A stretch of DNA of 64,000 bases, from NCBI GenBank assembly GCA_020638675.1, contig JACKID010000001.1, forward strand, positions 2,356,001 to 2,420,000. Direction: 5' to 3'. The translations under genes were made by a program, and so were the position numbers. Below the pieces are notes generated by a model. It saw only the letters and a program-made list of their open reading frames with translations, did no database searches and was not told the DNA's origin. Origin of the DNA: Planctomycetota bacterium. Its GTDB lineage: Bacteria; Planctomycetota; UBA8742; UBA2392. Position 1 is the stretch's first letter. Every line of letters begins with the position of its first letter. Positions 24,971 through 32,391 of this stretch are shown piece after piece.

Positions 24971-26662
24971 TTATGCGCTGGCTCCGGCCGGCTGCTTGAT
25001 CTGCTCGGCGACGACCTTGGCCGCGTCGCGGAAGACGCCGACGACTTCGTCCGTCAGCTCCTTCTTCACGCGGATCGCTTCCATCGTGCTGGCCTTATTT
25101 GTGTTCAGGTACTCGATGTAGGCCTTCTCGTACTTCTGCACGTCTTCGACCGGCACTTCGTCGAGCATCCCGTTCGTGGCGGCCCACAGGATGGCGACCT
25201 GGTTCTCTACCGGCGCCGGCTGGTACAGGCCCTGCTTCAGCACCTCAACCATGCGCGCGCCGCGGGCAAGCTGCGCCTGGGTGGCCTTGTCCAGGTCCGA
25301 GCCGAACTGCGCGAACGCTTCCAGTTCGCGGAACTGGGCGAGGTCGAGGCGCAGGCGGCCTGCCACCTTCTTCATCGCCTTGATCTGCGCGTTGCCGCCG
25401 ACTCGCGACACCGAGATGCCGACGTCGATAGCCGGGCGGACGTTCGCGTAGAAGAATTCCGGCGTCAGGTAGATCTGGCCGTCGGTAATGGAGATCACGT
25501 TGGTCGGGATGTACGCCGACACGTCACCAGCCTGCGTTTCAATCACCGGCAGGGCGGTCATGCTGCCGCCGGTCTGCGGGTGCATGCGCAGCTCGTGGCC
25601 GTCGCCGGCTGCCTTGAGGGCTGCCTCTGCCGCCTTTTCCTCGTGCGGGGTGCGGTTGCCGTAGCGCTTGCCGTCGATGCCTTCCGTGGTATCCCAAGGG
25701 GCATCCTTCTTCACGATGATGAACTCTTCCTTCAGCTTTGCCGCGCGCTCAAGCAGGCGGCTGTGGCAGTAGAAGATGTCACCGGGGAACGCCTCACGGC
25801 CCGGCGGGCGGCGCAGCAGCAGGGACATCTGGCGATAGGCGACGGCCTGCTTGGACAAGTCGTCGTAGATGCACAGGGTGTCGCGGATCTGCTGCGGCTT
25901 GTCGGTCGCGTACATGAAGTACTCGGCCAGCGCGGCGCCGGCGTACGGCGCGAGATACTGCAGCGGGGCCGGGTCCTGCGCGTTGGCGCTGACGACAATG
26001 GTGTAGTCCATCGCGCCGTATTTCTCGAGGGTCGCCACCACCTGGCGCACGGTCGAGGCCTTCTGGCCGATCGCAACGTACACGCAGATGACGCCCTTGC
26101 CCTTCTGGTTGATGATCGTGTCGACAGTGACGGCCGTCTTGCCCACCTCGCGGTCGCCGATCACCAGCTCGCGCTGGCCGCGGCCGACGGGGATCATGCT
26201 GTCGATGGCCTTGATGCCGGTCTGTAGCGGCACCTTCACCGGCTGGCGTGCTTCGATACCGGGGGCCTTGAATTCGATCAGGCGCTGGTCGGCGGCCTCA
26301 ATGGGGCCCTTGCCGTCGATCGGCTTGCCGAGCGGGTCCACCACGCGGCCGAGGAAGCCCTCGCCGCAAGGGATGCTCAGGATCTTGCCGGTGCGCTTGA
26401 CCTGCTGGCCCTCCTTGATGGTGATGAAGTCGCCCATGATCACGATGCCGACCGAGTCTTCTTCAAGATTGAACGCCAGTCCGAAAGCGCCGTTCTCGAA
26501 CTCGACCATCTCGTTGGCCTGCACGTTCTCGAGCCCGTAGACGCGGCAGATACCGTCGCCTACCTCGAGCACGGTGCCAACTTCTTCCATGCCGATTTCT
26601 TCGCCGAAGCTTTCAATCTGCTTCTTGATTACTGAGGTGATTTCGTCCGAGCGCAGTTCCAT
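24971..26662 (-). CDS. atpA: F-type ATP synthase subunit alpha
   Basis: A 563-residue alpha subunit, about 50 longer than usual (about 510). The non-catalytic nucleotide site reads GDREVGKTA (commonly GDRQTGKTA). IETQAGDVSAYIPTNVISITDGQI and RPAIDVGISVSRVGG are diagnostic. The extra length is mostly a 35-40 residue insertion between RLLERAAKLKEE and GGSMTALPVIE (about residues 325-380), rich in charged residues. It ends the cluster: no gamma, beta or epsilon gene follows, which breaks the usual H-A-G-D-C order. Confidence 0.95.
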   Translation of the reverse strand: MELRSDEITSVIKKQIESFGEEIGMEEVGTVLEVGDGICRVYGLENVQANEMVEFENGAFGLAFNLEEDSVGIVIMGDFITIKEGQQVKRTGKILSIPCGEGFLGRVVDPLGKPIDGKGPIEAADQRLIEFKAPGIEARQPVKVPLQTGIKAIDSMIPVGRGQRELVIGDREVGKTAVTVDTIINQKGKGVICVYVAIGQKASTVRQVVATLEKYGAMDYTIVVSANAQDPAPLQYLAPYAGAALAEYFMYATDKPQQIRDTLCIYDDLSKQAVAYRQMSLLLRRPPGREAFPGDIFYCHSRLLERAAKLKEEFIIVKKDAPWDTTEGIDGKRYGNRTPHEEKAAEAALKAAGDGHELRMHPQTGGSMTALPVIETQAGDVSAYIPTNVISITDGQIYLTPEFFYANVRPAIDVGISVSRVGGNAQIKAMKKVAGRLRLDLAQFRELEAFAQFGSDLDKATQAQLARGARMVEVLKQGLYQPAPVENQVAILWAATNGMLDEVPVEDVQKYEKAYIEYLNTNKASTMEAIRVKKELTDEVVGVFRDAAKVVAEQIKQPAGASA

Positions 26663-26722
26663 TTGTTTGCCTTCTGTCGTTCCAACCTGATGTTGGTGAA
26701 GTTCGTTACGTTGGTTCTGTTC

Positions 26723-27202
26723 CTAGTCCTGTTGGAGGTTGTGGTAGTCCTCGAACGCCTTCTTGTATTCGGGATCGGCCTTGTATTCCGCCTTCTGTTC
26801 GGATGTGAGCTGACCTTCGCTCTTCAGCCAGTCCGTCTTGAGTCGCTTCAGTTCCGTCAACCCGCGCAACCCGCTGGTATCGCTTCCGTCGCGATCCATC
26901 TGGATGCTGTTGCACAGCGCGTTGTAGATGTGTGCACCACAGGCTGCGAAGTTCGCTGAAGTCTTTTCCTTGGCGAACGCTTTCCACGCTGCCTGCGCCG
27001 CGGCGGCTTCCTTGTTGAACGCACTGGTGCGTTCGGGATCGGCCGGCTTCTTGTTGGAGGTACCGCCCGTGTCGCCTCCGCCGCCGGTTGCCTTCGGGCG
27101 GTCGTTGGCCTTGGGGGGCGCCTGGTATGTGCCCCCGCCGCAGCTTGCCGTGAACAGAACGGCGAGCGCGAATGCGAGCGCGATGCAGGTTGCCTTTTTC
27201 AT
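26723..27202 (-). CDS. Small lipoprotein inserted in the atp operon
   Basis: A 159-residue protein starting MKKATCIALAFALAVLFTASCGGG, with lipobox TASC, and a Gly/Lys/Pro linker up to about residue 55. The rest is Lys/Ala/Glu-rich helical with three Cys (AACGAHIYNALC). The start at 27202 follows GGAGGGGG. It lies 24 bp after atpH and 60 bp before atpA on the same strand, so it is expected to be cotranscribed with the ATP synthase. I do not recognise the family, and a lipoprotein at this position is not part of any standard atp operon. Confidence 0.75.
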   Translation of the reverse strand: MKKATCIALAFALAVLFTASCGGGTYQAPPKANDRPKATGGGGDTGGTSNKKPADPERTSAFNKEAAAAQAAWKAFAKEKTSANFAACGAHIYNALCNSIQMDRDGSDTSGLRGLTELKRLKTDWLKSEGQLTSEQKAEYKADPEYKKAFEDYHNLQQD

Positions 27203-27226
27203 ATCCCCCTCCGTTGCCAACAGCGG

Positions 27227-27772
27227 CTACTTCTCAAGCGCCATGGCCAGGTGCGTCAGCCGTGTGCGCAGCGTGTTGTCCACCAGCTTGTCGCCGAGGC
27301 GCACGCGCGCGCCGCCCAGCAACTCTTCCTTGTGGTTGAAGTGCAGCACGATTTCCTTGCCGCCCGAGGCGACCGAAAGCTGCTTCTTCAACTCTTCCAG
27401 CTCGCCTGGGTTGAACTCGGTGCCGGATTCGACCCACGCATGTTCGCGGTTTTCAGCCTGGTCGCGGTACATGTCGAACGCCTGGCAGATGTTGTCGAAC
27501 TGCGGCTCGCGGCCCTTCAAGATCAGCACCTTGATGAAGTTCAGCACCGCCTCGGACACGTGGCTCTTCAGCGCCTCGTCCATCCCTTTCATCTTCACCG
27601 CGCGCGGCACGCGCGGGCTGGTGAAGAAATCGCGAAAGGTCTTGTCTTGGTACGCGTTGAACACCCTTTGCATGCCGTCGTGCACTTCGCCGATCGCGCC
27701 CTTGTCACGGGCGGTTTCGTACAGCGCGACGGCGTACATGCGTGCAACGGGATCTGACGGGTTGGTAGCCAT
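27227..27772 (-). CDS. atpH: F-type ATP synthase subunit delta
   Basis: A 181-residue delta/OSCP subunit of the stalk. VARMYAVALYETARDKG is the N-terminal helix signature. GKEIVLHFNHKEELLGGARVRLGDKLVDNTLRTRLTHL matches the C-terminal family pattern of hydrophobic strand followed by (I/V)GGxxxxxGDxxxDxSxxxxLxxL. The order between atpF and atpA agrees. It joins F1 alpha to the b-subunit stalk. Confidence 0.9.
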   Translation of the reverse strand: MATNPSDPVARMYAVALYETARDKGAIGEVHDGMQRVFNAYQDKTFRDFFTSPRVPRAVKMKGMDEALKSHVSEAVLNFIKVLILKGREPQFDNICQAFDMYRDQAENREHAWVESGTEFNPGELEELKKQLSVASGGKEIVLHFNHKEELLGGARVRLGDKLVDNTLRTRLTHLAMALEK

Positions 27773-27789
27773 GGCAGTTATCAGTTCTC

Positions 27790-27852
27790 AGTTGTCAGTC
27801 AGCTCCGGTCCCAGTCACTGACAACTGGCAACGGGCAACGGGCAACGGGCAA
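27790..27852. repeat. Intergenic dyad and CAACGGG tandem repeat between atpF and atpH
   Basis: The inverted repeat AGTTGTCAGT (27790-27799) / ACTGACAACT (27817-27826) is followed by three tandem GGCAACGG units (about 27827-27850). It lies inside the atp operon, so it would be transcribed. Confidence 0.6.
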
Positions 27853-28455
27853 CTAGTTATTCATTGCCCCCGAGGCCGCGATGGCTTCCTTGGCCAGGCG
27901 GCGGTGGTCGTCGTCGGTCAGCGACTTCTGCAGCACGCGGCTGCTTGCCAGCAGGGCCAGCTCGACGGCCGCGTCACGCAGCTCGGCCTGTGCCTTGCGG
28001 GTCAATTGCTCGACTTCCTTCTCCGCGCGCTCGCGCGTTTCCTTGGCCGCCGCTTCCGCGTCCGCCTGGATGCGACCGGCGGCATCGCGGGCTGCCGCGA
28101 CTGCTTCGTCGGTGATCTTCTTGGCGTCGGCGTGCGCGTCGCGCATCATTTCTTCGTGCTTGCGCAGCAGCACTTCAGCCTCCGCGCGAACCTTGTCGGC
28201 CTTGTCGAGAGCATCCTTGATGCTGGCCTGACGGTCGCCGAGCTGCTTCAGCAGGATCGGCAGGACCTTCCACGCCAGAATCAGCAGAATCAGCCCGAAG
28301 GTCACATACTCCCAGAACATGAGGTGCCCCATGTACGTGAGTACGCCGTCCTTGGACTGCGGGCCTTCGCCGTGGCCCTCGGCAGCAAACAGCGCCGGCG
28401 CCAGCACGGCACTGGCACCCATCAGCAGCAACAATGTCTTCGCGTTGAAGCGCAT
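27853..28455 (-). CDS. atpF: F-type ATP synthase subunit b
   Basis: A 200-residue b subunit: one membrane helix around WEYVTFGLILLILAWKVLPILL (about 49-70), then a long charged coiled coil (about 80-190) typical of the peripheral stalk. An N-terminal extension (MRFNAKTLLLLMGASAVLAPALFAA) looks like a cleavable signal peptide, longer than in the standard 156-residue form. Such extended b subunits are known from several phyla. It is placed between atpE and atpH as expected. Confidence 0.9.
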   Translation of the reverse strand: MRFNAKTLLLLMGASAVLAPALFAAEGHGEGPQSKDGVLTYMGHLMFWEYVTFGLILLILAWKVLPILLKQLGDRQASIKDALDKADKVRAEAEVLLRKHEEMMRDAHADAKKITDEAVAAARDAAGRIQADAEAAAKETRERAEKEVEQLTRKAQAELRDAAVELALLASSRVLQKSLTDDDHRRLAKEAIAASGAMNN

Positions 28456-28475
28456 GGTTATTCCTTGCTTCCGGC

Positions 28476-28506
28476 CGGTCCGGCGACGCCTCGCGCCGCC
28501 GGACCG
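28476..28506 (-). promoter_or_regulatory. Intercistronic hairpin between atpE and atpF
   Basis: A perfect 10-bp stem (28476-28485 with 28497-28506) has an 11-nt loop. No T-run follows, so mRNA stabilisation or processing that favours the upstream c-subunit message is more likely than full termination. Confidence 0.5.
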
Positions 28507-28518
28507 ATCCGGGATCAG

Positions 28519-28824
28519 CTATTCCTTGGCCTTCTCGAACGGCGCCTTCATCACTTCGACGGACTGATCGCCGCTGGGGATCTTGCCGCCGGCGAAGATC
28601 ATCGCCAGAAGACACACCACCACCGCGAACAGAGCCACACCTTCGATGAACGCCGCGGTCACAATCGTAAGCCCGCGGATGTCCGCAGTGCTTTCCGGCT
28701 GACGAGCGATGCCTTCCATCGCCTGCCCTGCCAGACGGCCGATGCCGATACCCGCGCCGATGGCCGCAAGACCCGCGCCGATGCCGGCCGCGCCGTATGC
28801 CCATCCAAATCCACCAAAATCCAT
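28519..28824 (-). CDS. atpE: F-type ATP synthase subunit c
   Basis: A 101-residue two-helix proteolipid. Helix 1 is GAAGIGAGLAAIGAGIGIGRL and the polar loop AGQAMEGIARQPE contains the conserved RQP. Helix 2 has the ion-binding Glu in AAFIEGVALFAVVVC. The residue after the Glu is Gly rather than Ser/Thr, arguing for proton rather than sodium coupling. The C-terminal 20 residues (PSGDQSVEVMKAPFEKAKE) extend beyond the usual length of about 80. Confidence 0.93.
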   Translation of the reverse strand: MDFGGFGWAYGAAGIGAGLAAIGAGIGIGRLAGQAMEGIARQPESTADIRGLTIVTAAFIEGVALFAVVVCLLAMIFAGGKIPSGDQSVEVMKAPFEKAKE

Positions 28825-28904
28825 TGTCTCTCCTTAGGTTGCTGCTTGTGTGCTCGTGGTCTTTGCCTGTCCTCTGCCAGTAGGCGCCCTCCCGGCAGGC
28901 GCCC

Positions 28905-28926
28905 CCCGTGCGTAACGACGCACGGG
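28905..28926 (-). promoter_or_regulatory. Intercistronic hairpin between atpB and atpE
   Basis: A 9-bp stem (28905-28913 with 28918-28926) with an AACG loop lies in the 110-bp gap, with a second GGCGCC pair at 28883-28903. It is probably an RNA stability or processing element preceding the highly expressed c-subunit gene. Confidence 0.5.
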
Positions 28927-28934
28927 CACGCAGA

Positions 28935-29876
28935 TCAATGTTCCGGAACCAGGTACAGCCCCACAAAAATGGCCGAGAGATACGTGAAAATGTACGCCTG
29001 AAGAATCGCTACGAAGATTTCCAACGCCGACAGCGCCACGCCCATCGCCACGGTCGGCACGCCGGTCACGAAACGCCAGCCCGCAATGTCCGGCGGAATC
29101 AGCAGGTTGATGAACAGGAACGACAGCAGCGAGCAGTGGCCCGCGGTCATGTTCGCGAACAGACGCACGGCCAGCGCGAACGGTTTGATGAAGATCAGCG
29201 ACGCAAACTCGATCCCGAACAGCATCAGCCAGATCGCCAGGTCCATCGGCTTCCAACTGAACTTGTAGGGCACAAGGTTGACGAAGAAACCCTTGATGCC
29301 GGGGCCGACGCCGCCTTCCACCTTGATGCTCATGTAGAACGCGCCCACGATGTAGACCATCAGCGTGATCAGCGCCATCGAGGCGGTGAAGGTCAGTGCG
29401 GTGCTCGCGGTGGTCGAGCCCGGAATCAGGCCCATCAGGTTGACCAGCGCCAGGAACATGAACATGCAGACGAACAGCGGCACGAACTTGTCCGCCAGCC
29501 AATGCTCGGGCAATTCCTTGTGGTCGCCGTGATCGTGGCCGTCGCCGTGGTGATGGTGGAAGTGCGGATTCTTGATGCTCGGGCGTACGATCTCGTCACG
29601 GAAATACGTAACGATCGGCTCAATGAAATTGCGCAGCCCGCGGGGCACGCGCGAGTTGCGCAGGAACGTCACGTAGCTGACGCCGACAATCATGATCAGC
29701 GCCGCGGCCCACATCATCAGCACGTGCTGGCTGATCGCCATGAAGCCCGGCATCGTGTCGTTCCACGACTTGATGAATTCCGTGCCATGTTCGCCGGCCA
29801 GCGAAGCCCACACGGTGTAGCGGTCGTACAGGTGTTCGACCGGGTTGAAGTTGTCTGCTTCCGACGCGAGAAACAC
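28935..29876 (-). CDS. atpB: F-type ATP synthase subunit a
   Basis: A 313-residue membrane subunit that forms the proton channel. The essential Arg is in LAVRLFANMTAGH, and the C-terminal helix EIFVAILQAYIFTYLSAIFVGLYL is typical. Between the first and second helices is an unusual His-rich stretch, NPHFHHHHGDGHDHGDH (about residues 103-119), in a position that faces the periplasm or interface in related proteins. It could bind a metal. Neighbouring order I-B-E-F-H confirms identity. Confidence 0.93.
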   Translation of the reverse strand: MFLASEADNFNPVEHLYDRYTVWASLAGEHGTEFIKSWNDTMPGFMAISQHVLMMWAAALIMIVGVSYVTFLRNSRVPRGLRNFIEPIVTYFRDEIVRPSIKNPHFHHHHGDGHDHGDHKELPEHWLADKFVPLFVCMFMFLALVNLMGLIPGSTTASTALTFTASMALITLMVYIVGAFYMSIKVEGGVGPGIKGFFVNLVPYKFSWKPMDLAIWLMLFGIEFASLIFIKPFALAVRLFANMTAGHCSLLSFLFINLLIPPDIAGWRFVTGVPTVAMGVALSALEIFVAILQAYIFTYLSAIFVGLYLVPEH

Positions 29877-29887
29877 GCTGATCTCCG

Positions 29888-30286
29888 CTAGCTCGCGGCC
29901 GCTTCCATACGGCGGCGAACTGTCTCATTCACAAAGGTCATCATCTGCCAGCCGAGTGACAGCACTACTCCGGCCATGAACGCGACGGCGAAACCGGCCG
30001 GGCTGCCCAGCCCGGTAAACGCCAGCGCGAAGAAACCAAGCACCAGCACCACGAGCCGAAGCCCGAAGCCGCCATAGATGTGTCCCATGGTCGCCGCGCG
30101 CGTTTCGCTGCGCATGGCGCGCTTCATGTTCATGTGGCTGAACAGCATCATCGGCACGGACAGCGCGATGCCCGCGCCAAGCCCGACGGCCATCTGACCA
30201 TCCAGTCCGAGCATCCATACAACGGCAGCGACCGTCGCAAGGACGATCAGGGTCAATGCCGCTACCGCATAAAGCTGCCAGGTCAT
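29888..30286 (-). CDS. atpI: ATP synthase subunit I-like membrane protein
   Basis: A 132-residue protein with four predicted helices (about 5-24, 30-48, 68-88, 93-112), directly upstream of atpB by 11 bp. Size, topology and place match AtpI/UncI, which helps assemble the c-ring. Sequence motifs of the family are weak, so the call rests on context. The start at 30286 (AGAAG upstream) is preferred to an earlier in-frame ATG that overlaps atpZ. Confidence 0.75.
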   Translation of the reverse strand: MTWQLYAVAALTLIVLATVAAVVWMLGLDGQMAVGLGAGIALSVPMMLFSHMNMKRAMRSETRAATMGHIYGGFGLRLVVLVLGFFALAFTGLGSPAGFAVAFMAGVVLSLGWQMMTFVNETVRRRMEAAAS

Positions 30287-30300
30287 GGCTTCTTGTCCGT

Positions 30301-30660
30301 TTATCGCTTGTCTGCCGAGGCCTTCGATTCCATCCGGAAGACCGTCTTCACCACCCACACCATCGCGCCCACAGAGCCCAGCACCGCCCCCACGATCACC
30401 AGTACGGGAGAGATGCCCAGCAGGTCATCGAGCCAGTACCCGAGACCCGTCGGCAGCAGCATGATCATCAAGAACTGGATGCCGATACCGGTATAGCGCA
30501 CATAACTCTGCATCCCACGATTGAGGCTTTGGCGGCGGTTTGCCTCATCCGAGCGGCCGGACTGCTTCGAATTTCGAAGCAACTCGGCGTCCTTTTTCAG
30601 GCGCTCGTACTGATCTGGCGACGGCGGCTCAGGCCGCTTGCTGTCGCCGTTTTCGGGCAC
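30301..30660 (-). CDS. atpZ: AtpZ/AtpI-type small F0 accessory protein
   Basis: A 119-residue protein: a charged N-terminal half, then two membrane helices (YTGIGIQFLMIMLLPTGLGYWLDDLLG and PVLVIVGAVLGSVGAMVWVVKTVF). GxGYWLDxxxG followed by a second helix is the hallmark of the ATPase gene 1/AtpZ family, implicated in Mg2+/Ca2+ transport or assembly of the ATP synthase. It starts at a GTG with AGGGG 6 nt upstream, and heads the atp transcript. Confidence 0.8.
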   Translation of the reverse strand: MPENGDSKRPEPPSPDQYERLKKDAELLRNSKQSGRSDEANRRQSLNRGMQSYVRYTGIGIQFLMIMLLPTGLGYWLDDLLGISPVLVIVGAVLGSVGAMVWVVKTVFRMESKASADKR

Positions 30661-30817
30661 TCCGGACCCCTTTAAAACCCCCGTGGGGCCGGGAACATAA
30701 CAGCACCCCCCACCCCCGTCAACGGAATAGAAAGCGGCCGCAAAGGCCTTCGGATAAAGGGTTTGCGCCCGTCAGAATCGTGCCGGAAGTAGCATTCGAT
30801 GGGCGTGCGGTGCAGGC

Positions 30818-31117
30818 CTACTCTTCGGACGAAATCGGCGCCACCTGCTGGCTTTCCGGGCTGTCGGCGTAGAGGTCCCAGAAGTGACCGTAGCCGTACA
30901 TGCTGATGTAGATCATCACCAGCGCAACCGTGCCCACGAAGTACCAGATCGGCTTGGCCAGCGGCTGGTTGGTGTGTTCCTCAAGCATCCTGGCGGGAAA
31001 CCAGATGCCCAGCACCACGGCGATCAGCGTGAAGATCACCACGACGGCCACGCGCCCCCAGTGCACGTTGGACAGGAAATTCCAGGCGTCGTTGATGAAT
31101 TCCATGGGCAGGCTCAA
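30818..31117 (-). CDS. Small two-helix membrane protein of unknown function
   Basis: A 99-residue protein with helices at about 20-38 (RVAVVVIFTLIAVVLGIWF) and 58-74 (WYFVGTVALVMIYISMYGYG). The TTG start at 31117 overlaps the LpxL-type stop (TTGA) and has AAGGTGG 6 nt upstream; an ATG four codons later is the alternative. Coupling to the acyltransferase suggests an envelope role. I do not recognise a family. Confidence 0.65.
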   Translation of the reverse strand: MSLPMEFINDAWNFLSNVHWGRVAVVVIFTLIAVVLGIWFPARMLEEHTNQPLAKPIWYFVGTVALVMIYISMYGYGHFWDLYADSPESQQVAPISSEE

Positions 31118-32187
31118 GCGGACCCACCTTCATCGGGGCTTCGGTGGGCTGGGCCGTCGGGGTCAGACCCCGGGATCGTGAACCCGGGAATGTTAAGCAT
31201 CTCCGCCCGCGTCTCCGGGGTCAAGCGTTCCCCGATGTTCTTGTAGCGGTTCGGCCAACCATCCTTGCGCGCCTTGAATCGGCGATGCACCCAGAAGTAC
31301 TGCTCCGGGTGCGCCATCACGACACGCTCGACCGCGTCGCGGTAGTCGCGCACGATCTGCATCGGGTCCGTGCCCTTTGGGTATGTGTGGAACTCCGGCG
31401 GCAGGAACTTGAAGTCAAACCGGTCGCCATTGCGCACGCAGAAGTGAAACGACACGTTGCCCCCGGCGCGCATCACCAGCCGCGTGTACTCGGTCTGCCA
31501 GGTGCAGGGCACGCCGAAGAAGGTCTCGAGCGGCGCCCAGTCGCCGCCGTTCTGGTCCACCAGCGTGCCGACCTGGCGCTTTTCCTTCATCGCGCGCATG
31601 TACGCCCGCCCGCCTTCGTCGGCCTTCACGCACACGTTGCCGAGTGCCTCGCGGGCGCGCACCAGCCACTTGTCCAGCAGCGGCGGGCGGACCGGCTTGG
31701 CGATCAGCGTCAGCGGGTCGTGGCCCGGGCTTCGCCCAATATTGAACGTAACGATCTCGAAGTTGCCGATGTGCGCCGTCAGGTTGAACACGGCCTCCGG
31801 CTTGCGGTACCAGGTGAGGAATTCTTCCTCGTTCACGTTGCTGTGGAAGTACGGGCTGTGCTTGCCGGGCGTGAAATAGCGCGGGATCAGCAGGTAATCG
31901 ACGAACTGGTAGACCGAGTGCTTGAAGCTTTCACGTGCAATGCGCGTGCGTTCGCGCTCGGGCAGTTGCGGCAGGCACAGGTCCACGTTGCGCAACGCGT
32001 AGCCGCGCAGCTTGCCCATCACCAGCCAGCCGATGCGAGCGATCCAGCGCGCCCAGAAATAGGCCCAGCGCCAGCCGAACACGGTCAGCCAGAAAGCGTA
32101 CCACCGCATTAGCAGCTCAATGGGAATGCGCGTCGGCGCCCACTCAAGCAGGTTTCGGCCGTTCTTCTTTTTCTTCTTCTTGGCCAT
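31114..32187 (-). CDS. LpxL/HtrB-type lysophospholipid or lipid A acyltransferase
   Basis: A 357-residue LPLAT-fold enzyme. After a Lys-rich N-terminus (MAKKKKKKNGR) and one hydrophobic segment, it shows NLTAHIGNFEIVTF, the catalytic H(x4)E form of the HxxxxD/E motif in this family, then VGTLVDQNGG and the C-terminal VHRRFKAR. These match late acyltransferases of lipid A. It lies 200 bp downstream of lpxK on the same strand, supporting lipid A. Substrate chain length cannot be told. Confidence 0.88.
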   Translation of the reverse strand: MAKKKKKKNGRNLLEWAPTRIPIELLMRWYAFWLTVFGWRWAYFWARWIARIGWLVMGKLRGYALRNVDLCLPQLPERERTRIARESFKHSVYQFVDYLLIPRYFTPGKHSPYFHSNVNEEEFLTWYRKPEAVFNLTAHIGNFEIVTFNIGRSPGHDPLTLIAKPVRPPLLDKWLVRAREALGNVCVKADEGGRAYMRAMKEKRQVGTLVDQNGGDWAPLETFFGVPCTWQTEYTRLVMRAGGNVSFHFCVRNGDRFDFKFLPPEFHTYPKGTDPMQIVRDYRDAVERVVMAHPEQYFWVHRRFKARKDGWPNRYKNIGERLTPETRAEMLNIPGFTIPGSDPDGPAHRSPDEGGSA

Positions 32188-32205
32188 TGGTGAGCTGCTT
32201 TTACG

Positions 32206-32391
32206 CGAAGGCGCGGAGAGTTGCGAAGTACGCGAAGAAAGGCAAGGCGTTGGTCAGGACGGGTGAAAAAAGGATGCGTGTCCGGGAGCGATTGCGCATT
32301 CTGCGACCGTTCGTCTGGTCTGCACCCCCTGCAGCCGGCGGGCATCCTGTGAAATCCTGTCTATCCTGACAAACGCGGTTCTCTGCGTTAG
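32206..32391. repeat. Dispersed intergenic repeat region between lpxK and the lpxL-like gene
   Basis: It holds an ACGCGAAG-type run (32206-32243) and a right arm CATCCTG...ATCCTGAC (about 32343-32370) shared with the element at 23377-23487, with a degenerate left arm near 32253-32277. No gene is seen. Confidence 0.55.
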
